This document shows positions 12,262 through 16,375 of a stretch of DNA of 16,375 bases, in pieces. This DNA comes from DASQVO01 sp035640715 (GTDB taxonomy: Bacteria; Actinomycetota; Actinomycetes; Streptosporangiales; Streptosporangiaceae): positions 1 to 16,375 of the forward strand of contig DASQVO010000106.1 of the NCBI GenBank assembly GCA_035640715.1, in the 5' to 3' direction. Every line of letters starts with the position of its first letter. The stretch's first letter is position 1. The position numbers were made by a program, and so were the translations under genes. The notes under the pieces were generated by a model. It was given only the letters and a program-made list of their open reading frames with translations, was not told the DNA's origin and searched no databases.

Positions 12262-13290
12262 TCACGACTTAACTTGCGGCTCTCCGGCCGCCTTCAGCAA
12301 CTGGTTGAGTGGCCCGAGGTCATAGATGCCGCTGAGGTTGACCGGCTTCAGCAGCCCGACCGACTCCGCTTCCTGTGCGTCTGCGGACAGCGATGACGCG
12401 CCGGGGTCGTTGGTGAAGGTGATTTCCCTGAAGGCCGCCGGCAGGATGCTGGACTTGATCCCCTTGCCGGTCAGCGCGGTCAGCTCGGTGTTGGCGGCCT
12501 GCTCCGCCGCGGTGGGGTCCTTCGCGATGTAGTCGTTCGCCTCGATCTGGCCCTTCAGCAGGTCGGAGACGATCGCGGGATGGGCCTTGAGAAAGGTCTG
12601 CGTCACCATCAGGTTCGTGGTGACGCCGGGCTCGCTGAACAGAACCTTCCCGCCGTCCTTGACCATCTGCACGTCATAGGGTGACGGCTCTGAGCCGCCG
12701 GCGATCTGGCCGGACTTGAATTCCAGGACCGCGTTGGAGTTGGGGGCGACCGGCTTGACCGAGACCTGTCCCCCGCCGATGGTTGTGGTGGTGATCCCGT
12801 TCTGCTTGAGCCAGTACCGCACGGCCACGTCCTGTGTGTTGCCGAGCGACGGTGTGGCCACCGTCTTCCCCTTGAGCTGGGCAGCGCTGGTGATGCCGGG
12901 CTTGACAACCACCGACGCACCGCCGGTGGCGGCGCCGGAAACGATCTTGATCGCGGTGCCGCGGGACTTCTGCCAGGCGTTGATCGCGGGGTTCGGGCCG
13001 ACGTAGGCGGCGTCGATCTGGCCGGCGAGAATCGCGGTCGTTTCCTGGGTTCCGCTGTTGTAGACCGTCGTCGACAGCTTGCCCGCCTTGCCGAGCGCAC
13101 TGGTAAAGAAGCCCTTCTCCACCCCGATGAGGGCGGAGGCGTGAGTGATGTTGGCCAGGAAGCCGAGCCGCAGTGTCACCGGCGCACTGGCCGAACCGGA
13201 ACCACCAGAGCTCGATGTGCCTGCCGTCGAGCCGCACCCCGCCACCAGCAGCGCCGCGGCCGCGAACGCGCCAAGAACTGGTTTCCGCAT
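12262..13290 (-). CDS. ABC transporter substrate-binding lipoprotein, NitT/TauT (SsuA-like) family
   Basis: 342 residues. The first 19 are a lipoprotein signal (MRKPVLGAFAAAALLVAGC, lipobox LVAGC), followed by a Ser/Gly linker and a periplasmic-binding-protein type 2 fold: VTLRLGFLANITHASALIGV, EKGFFTSAL, TTVYNSGTQETTAILAGQID, AAYVGPNPAINAW, ATPSLGNTQDVAVRYWLKQNG, LEFKSGQIAGGSEPSPYDV and NLMVTQTFLKAHPAIVSDLL. This pattern fits actinobacterial sulfonate/taurine/nitrate-type binding proteins. It would be anchored outside the membrane and feed the permease. The usual 'GA.VPEPW' ligand segment appears here as GGSEPSPYD, a small deviation that could affect specificity. The ligand itself is not readable. 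It heads the operon; the ATG at 13290 follows a weak purine-rich GAG and an AT-rich leader. Confidence 0.92.
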   Translation of the reverse strand: MRKPVLGAFAAAALLVAGCGSTAGTSSSGGSGSASAPVTLRLGFLANITHASALIGVEKGFFTSALGKAGKLSTTVYNSGTQETTAILAGQIDAAYVGPNPAINAWQKSRGTAIKIVSGAATGGASVVVKPGITSAAQLKGKTVATPSLGNTQDVAVRYWLKQNGITTTTIGGGQVSVKPVAPNSNAVLEFKSGQIAGGSEPSPYDVQMVKDGGKVLFSEPGVTTNLMVTQTFLKAHPAIVSDLLKGQIEANDYIAKDPTAAEQAANTELTALTGKGIKSSILPAAFREITFTNDPGASSLSADAQEAESVGLLKPVNLSGIYDLGPLNQLLKAAGEPQVKS

Positions 13291-13340
13291 TAGACTCTAT
13301 TTCTATTAGATTGGTAGGTAATGCCTGGATAGTACTATAA
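13289..13340 (-). promoter_or_regulatory. AT-rich promoter/operator region of the ABC import operon
   Basis: The segment is strikingly AT-rich for this genome. It contains the perfect palindrome ATAGTACTAT (13329-13338), -10 candidates TATAGT (13334-13339) and TACTAT (13329-13334) on the minus strand, and two direct ATTAGA copies (13289-13294, 13305-13310). A TAGAA-N5-GTCTA arrangement next to the ATG is loosely like the TAGAC-N6-GTCTA site of corynebacterial McbR, but spacing and one base differ. No strong -35 is seen. Confidence 0.4.
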
Positions 13341-13421
13341 GTTGGCCGGCAAACCCAGTTATCTTGGGCGGTTCCGGCGAAGGGCATGGACGCACATCCA
13401 CGCCGGTGCCCGGCTCTGATT

Positions 13422-13462
13422 ATGCAGGCGGCGTCAGCGCGCCGGCCATGCAGGCGGCGTCA
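13422..13462. repeat. 15-bp direct repeat at the lipoprotein stop codon
   Basis: ATGCAGGCGGCGTCA occurs at 13422-13436 and 13448-13462, 26 bp apart. The second copy covers the TGA stop of the minus-strand lipoprotein. The same place forms a perfect hairpin (GGCGGCG-TCACT-CGCCGCC, 13453-13471) that could aid termination. Confidence 0.7.
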
Positions 13463-13909
13463 CTCGCCGCCCTGCTGCTCCAGGTTGATGCCCTGGACCG
13501 AGGGGAACCCCGAAAGGCACTTCTCAAGCTTCGCGATATCGGCGTCCGAAGCCTGGCCAACACTGAACCGGACGTCGTAAATGCCGCTTGTCGCGTTGGC
13601 GTTGGACGGAACCGCCTCGGGCCTGGCGCCCGGCACGCCCGAGCAGGCGCTGCGGACCTTCATCATGACGGCCTGCGACGTCCCGGGCCTGAAGCTCACG
13701 ACCGCCTCCTGCTTCCCGAGCGCGGTGTTGAACTTGGCGCAGCCCCCCGAGGCTACGGCCGCCGCGGCGAGCACCACCCAGGCGGCAACCATGCGGCGGC
13801 CCGGACCGCGGCGGGCGCCCGGAAGCCGGCCGGTGCGACCGCGCACGGTGACGTACCGGCCGCCTGGGCGACGTGGGCGCCCGTTCACTACCCCGCGTAG
13901 TGCTCGCAT
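13460..13909 (-). CDS. Small secreted lipoprotein of unknown function
   Basis: 149 residues from the ATG at 13909. A long arginine-rich N-region (RRGPGRR) precedes a hydrophobic core MVAAWVVLAAAAVASGGCAK with a lipobox-like cysteine near residue 57. The mature part, about 90 residues, reads FNTALGKQEAVVSFRPGTSQ, AVMMKVRSACSGV, SGIYDVRFSVGQASDADIAK, LEKCLSGFPSVQGINLEQ. Two cysteines (in RSAC and EKC) probably form a disulfide, and the beta-alpha-beta pattern ('YDVRF... DADIAKL..CL...P.V.GI') resembles small conserved actinobacterial lipoproteins and a ferredoxin-like fold; function unknown. An inner ATG before VAAWV would give a more usual signal length, but a TAGGCT -10 element ends seven bases before 13909, favouring a leaderless start there. 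It is not co-oriented into the ABC operon: a promoter region separates them. Confidence 0.72.
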   Translation of the reverse strand: MRALRGVVNGRPRRPGGRYVTVRGRTGRLPGARRGPGRRMVAAWVVLAAAAVASGGCAKFNTALGKQEAVVSFRPGTSQAVMMKVRSACSGVPGARPEAVPSNANATSGIYDVRFSVGQASDADIAKLEKCLSGFPSVQGINLEQQGGE

Positions 13910-13916
13910 GTGCCAC

Positions 13917-13922
13917 AGCCTA
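13917..13922 (-). promoter_or_regulatory. -10 element (TAGGCT) of the lipoprotein gene, leaderless start
   Basis: On the minus strand TAGGCT is followed by exactly seven bases and the ATG at 13909, the same geometry as the TetR gene at 1040. This supports the long start for the lipoprotein. Confidence 0.42.
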
Positions 13923-13999
13923 ATGCTCCGCGCCCGGTGTGAGCGGCTGGCCCCCGCCCGCCGGGCCTGCCGCGTGCGCTCCTGCGCCGCCCGCGGGCC

Positions 14000-14035
14000 G
14001 GTACGGTACCACCAGCGGAACGATCATCGTGATCG
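14000..14035. promoter_or_regulatory. Two palindromes upstream of the GH15 remnant
   Basis: GGTACGGTACC (14000-14010) is a perfect 11-bp palindrome. CGATCA-TCG-TGATCG (14021-14035) is a perfect inverted repeat with a three-base centre. They lie 55-90 bp before the GH15 start and could be operators; TACGGT inside the first could serve as a -10. Confidence 0.35.
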
Positions 14036-14089
14036 CACGTCCCGGCGCCTGCGGGCCGCGCTGATCACCCGCAAGCGGCAGGAGGAACC

Positions 14090-14224
14090 GTGGCAGGACG
14101 GATTGAGGACTGTGCCATCATCGGCGACATGCAGACGGCGGCGCTGGTTTGCGCCGACGGGTCGATCGACTGGCTGTGCCTGCCGCGCATCATCGCCGGC
14201 GCATGCATGGTACGCCCGCGATGA
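14090..14224 (+). pseudogene. N-terminal remnant of a GH15-family hydrolase (glucoamylase/trehalase-like)
   Basis: A GTG at 14090 follows a strong GGAGG and opens MAGRIEDCAIIGDMQTAALV, CADGSIDWLCLPR, the highly recognisable start of actinobacterial GH15 proteins ('I.DYA.IGD..TAALV..DGSIDWLCLPRFDS'). After the arginine at about 14188 similarity stops abruptly, and the frame closes after eleven unrelated codons with TGA at 14222-14224. An intact GH15 enzyme has about 600 residues, so only some 5% is left. The promoter-proximal part, ribosome site and start are intact; the loss is of everything downstream. The neighbouring sulfotransferase begins 45 bases later. GH15 enzymes release glucose from alpha-glucans or trehalose, matching the theme of the GH/GT4 operon. 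Confidence 0.8.
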
Positions 14225-14269
14225 CCCGCAACGGATGAGGGCAGCCACCGTAAGCGTTGTTAAAAAGTC

Positions 14270-15181
14270 ATGCCATCGCCGCGCCACATTCTCATCGTCA
14301 ACGGCCGGAAGGTCCAGCAGCCGGTCTTCGTCATCGGCGCGCCGTACTCCGGTACGCACCTGCTTGCCCGGGCCCTGAAAAGGTCCGCCGGCATGCATCT
14401 CACGATCGGCCAGTCCAGCGTGCTACGTGTCGTCTATGCCTTCGCCCGGCGGCCCTCGATGCATGACGGGCGCGGTGAGGCTGCCGCGTCAGTGCTGCGG
14501 GACGCTTTCGCGCAGGGCTGGCGCGTCACCACGCACGGCTGCCTGGAATGCGTCCCGCAGTGCCGGGAAGCAGCCGGGCTCGGCTCCGGGGTCGGCCCGT
14601 GCGTGTCGGAGCGCGGTCTCACCACCTACGGCGACGCGACCCCCGACCTGACCTACTGCGCCGAGGCGCTGACGGACGCCTTCCCGGACGCGCGCATCGT
14701 CCAGTTCATCCGCGACGGCCGGGACGTCGTGGCGTGCATGCTGCGCGATCCCGCAATCCTGTCCTGGTTCAAGCCAAGCTTCGCCAACGTGGATTCCGAG
14801 TTCCCCAACCCCTTCTTCGGGGTGGAGACGGAGGAGGACCGGAACGGCTGGCCCGGCTTGTCCCTGGCCGCCAAGTGTGCCCTGCGCTGGCGGGGTGCGG
14901 TCCGGCTGGCGGCACGGCTCCGGCGCAGCCTGCCCGCGGAGCAGCTCATCACGGTGCGCTACGAGACACTGATCGAGCAGCCGGACGCGACGGTAGCAGC
15001 GATTTCCGCGTTCGCTGGCCTGCCGCTGGCCGCCGCCGAGCTGCTCGAGCCCAGCCCCGGTCAGTCCATCGGCGCGGGCGGCTGGCGGCGGGCCCTGACC
15101 ACGGAGCAGGCCGCCGACGTCGAGAAGGTCGCGGGTGAGGAGCTTCGGCGGGTCGGCTATGCCCTGTCCAGCGGCCGCTGA
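14270..15181 (+). CDS. PAPS-type sulfotransferase family protein
   Basis: 303 residues. The 5'-phosphosulfate-binding loop lies near residues 19-36 (VFVIGAPYSGTHLLARAL, the 'F.vGaPrSGTt.L' P-loop). The 3'-phosphate-binding segment is ARIVQFIRDGRDVVACML at about residue 142. The C-terminal part has LRWRGAVRLAARLRRSL, LITVRYETLIEQPDATVAAI and SAFAGLPL, the usual 'vRYEdL...P......i..F.GL' pattern. Family members move a sulfuryl group from PAPS to a hydroxyl or amine of a carbohydrate, lipid or small molecule. The acceptor is unknown, and a Tyr replaces the common Arg in APYSGT. The ATG at 14270 has no clear ribosome site, only an AT-rich run before it, so the start is moderately certain. Its 3' end overlaps the convergent ABC exporter by 25 bases. 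Confidence 0.85.
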   Translation: MPSPRHILIVNGRKVQQPVFVIGAPYSGTHLLARALKRSAGMHLTIGQSSVLRVVYAFARRPSMHDGRGEAAASVLRDAFAQGWRVTTHGCLECVPQCREAAGLGSGVGPCVSERGLTTYGDATPDLTYCAEALTDAFPDARIVQFIRDGRDVVACMLRDPAILSWFKPSFANVDSEFPNPFFGVETEEDRNGWPGLSLAAKCALRWRGAVRLAARLRRSLPAEQLITVRYETLIEQPDATVAAISAFAGLPLAAAELLEPSPGQSIGAGGWRRALTTEQAADVEKVAGEELRRVGYALSSGR

Positions 15182-16375
15182 ATCCCGGGTACCGGCGACC
15201 GCAGCTCCGGTGCCGGGGACGCGTGCCTGAGCTCAGACACGACGGCGGGGGCCGTGCGTTCCTGGCTGGCGAACTGGGTGTGGTACAGCTCGGCGTAGAG
15301 GCCGCCGGCGGCCAGCAGTTCCTCATGGGTGCCGCGCTCGGTGACCTGGCCGGCGTCGATGACGAGGATCTGGTCGGCGCCGGCGATGGTGGACAGCCGG
15401 TGGGCGATGACCAGCGATGTCCTTCCCGTCAGCGCGGTCTTCAGCGCCCGCTGCACGGCGGCCTCCGACTCGGAGTCCAGGTGCGCGGTCGCCTCGTCGA
15501 GGACGACCACTGAGGGCGCCTTGAGCAGCAGGCGGGCCAGGGCGACGCGCTGCTTCTCCCCGCCGGACAGCCGGTACCCCCGGTCGCCGACGACGGTATC
15601 CAGCCCGTCGGGAAGCGTGTCAATCAGATCCCAGATCTGCGCGGCCCGGCACGCCTCGATCAGCTCAGCCTCAGTGGCCCCCGGCTGCGCGTAGGTGAGG
15701 TTGGCGCGGAGGGTGTCGTGGAAGAGATGCGCGTCCTGGGTGACGACGCCGACAACGTCGTGCAGGGACTCCAGCGTGACGTCCCTGAGGTCGTAACCGC
15801 CGATCCGCACCGAGCCGGCGTCCGGGTCATACAGCCGGGCGGCCAGGTGCGTGATCGTCGTCTTGCCCGCCCCGGAGGGGCCGACCAGCGCGGTGAGCTT
15901 GCCGGAGGGCGCGGTGAAGCTCACCCGGCCGAGCACGTTGCGCCCCGCGTCCGTCCGCTCCGGCGCGGGCAGCGCGATCGACTCCAGCGAGGCCAGCGAC
16001 ACCTCACTCGCGGTCGGGTAGCGGAACGAGACGTTGTCGAACTCGATGTCCGGCGCCCCGCTGCCCTGCGCCCCGCTGCCCTGCGCTGCGCTGCCCTGCG
16101 CCGCGCGGGCCTGGGCCGTCCTCGGCAGCACGGCCGCACCGGGCTTCTCCGCGACCAGCGGCTTGAGATCCAGCACCTCGAAGACGCGGTCGAAGCTGAC
16201 CAGCGCCGTCATCACGTTCACCTGCACGTTGGACAGCGCAGTGATAGGAGCGTAGACGCGCTGGAGCAAGGTGATGAGCGCGACCAGGGTGCCCACCTGG
16301 AAAACGCCGTGGATCACCAGGCTGCCGCCCACCCCGTAGGCGATCGCGGTGGCGAGTGACGCGACCAGGGTGAGC
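15157..16375 (-). CDS. ABC exporter, fused permease and ATPase (N-terminal part beyond right edge)
   Basis: The frame is open to the window edge. It shows the last membrane helices (LTLVASLATAIAYGVGG, then SLVIHGVFQVGTLVALITLL, QRVYAPITALSNVQVNVMTA), the coupling segment FDRVFEVLDL, a low-complexity linker, and a full nucleotide-binding domain: FDNVSFRYPT, Walker A GPSGAGKTT, Q-loop VVTQDAHLFHDTLRANL, signature LSGGEKQR, Walker B VVVLDEATAHLD, and the switch region VIAHRLSTI. This is the type I exporter (MsbA/lipid-multidrug class) architecture, probably one half of a homo- or heterodimer; the cargo is unknown. The partner, if any, would lie to the right. The linker at 16054-16113 is built of 15-bp tandem units. 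The C-terminal tail overlaps the sulfotransferase end. Confidence 0.9.
   Translation of the reverse strand, partial: LTLVASLATAIAYGVGGSLVIHGVFQVGTLVALITLLQRVYAPITALSNVQVNVMTALVSFDRVFEVLDLKPLVAEKPGAAVLPRTAQARAAQGSAAQGSGAQGSGAPDIEFDNVSFRYPTASEVSLASLESIALPAPERTDAGRNVLGRVSFTAPSGKLTALVGPSGAGKTTITHLAARLYDPDAGSVRIGGYDLRDVTLESLHDVVGVVTQDAHLFHDTLRANLTYAQPGATEAELIEACRAAQIWDLIDTLPDGLDTVVGDRGYRLSGGEKQRVALARLLLKAPSVVVLDEATAHLDSESEAAVQRALKTALTGRTSLVIAHRLSTIAGADQILVIDAGQVTERGTHEELLAAGGLYAELYHTQFASQERTAPAVVSELRHASPAPELRSPVPGIQRPLDRA
16054..16113. repeat. 15-bp tandem repeat (four units) inside the ABC exporter linker
   Basis: Units start at 16054, 16069, 16084 and 16099. The first two are identical (CGCCCCGCTGCCCTG), the third differs slightly and the fourth is degenerate. 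On the coding strand each adds five residues (QGSGA, QGSGA, QGSAA, QARAA), giving a flexible Gln/Gly/Ser/Ala linker between membrane and ATPase domains whose length could vary by slippage without frameshift. Confidence 0.75.

Noticed and set aside
11298..12396. Plus-strand frames opposite the ABC ATPase
   Set aside because: No domains; the minus strand has every ATPase motif.
13291..13310. McbR-type operator before the import operon
   Set aside because: Half-sites are imperfect and spacing is five instead of six; kept only as a weak hint.

Overview
The window is high-GC DNA (roughly 68-70% by eye) with strongly GC-biased third codon positions, GTG starts, lipobox lipoproteins and leaderless-type promoters. 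This is typical of a filamentous or soil actinomycete; I cannot place it more precisely. There is no RNA gene, CRISPR array, transposase or prophage. The most distinctive property is the number of gene fragments: at least six broken genes sit between intact ones, many beside short direct or inverted repeats.

Left part (1-3.7 kb): the start of a YCII-like protein running off the left edge; a TetR regulator (1040-1630) divergent from an SDR oxidoreductase that has lost its middle through an internal deletion (525-940), with two palindromes between them; the tail of a small beta-rich domain protein; and a LacI-family repressor (2066-3583) whose reading frame runs past its normal end into a DJ-1/PfpI-like remnant. 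The LacI gene has a recognisable promoter, an operator over the start site and a tandem 23-bp repeat carrying the -35 region.

Middle part (3.7-10.1 kb): an unexplained AT-rich promoter-like segment with a strong Shine-Dalgarno and only a 17-codon frame, a Gfo/Idh/MocA oxidoreductase, a divergent fdhD, the last ~105 codons of a GH3 beta-glucosidase whose stop overlaps that of fdhD, and a translationally coupled pair of a glycogen-debranching-type GH and a GT4 glycosyltransferase. LacI, the Gfo/Idh oxidoreductase and the GH3 fragment look like the remains of a sugar-utilisation locus. The GH/GT4 pair and a GH15 start fragment at 14.1 kb point to polyglucan or trehalose-type carbohydrate metabolism.

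Right part (10.1-16.4 kb): a complete NitT/TauT-type ABC import operon (lipoprotein, ATPase, permease, all minus strand) with a promoter-like AT-rich upstream region and an intrinsic hairpin after the permease; a small lipoprotein; the first ~33 codons of a GH15 gene; a PAPS-type sulfotransferase; and a partial ABC exporter running off the right edge. The importer family handles sulfonates, taurine, nitrate and related compounds. With the sulfotransferase nearby a sulfur role is possible but unproven. I found no convincing novel defence or secretion system. The most informative signal is the density of decayed genes and the regulatory sequences they left behind.
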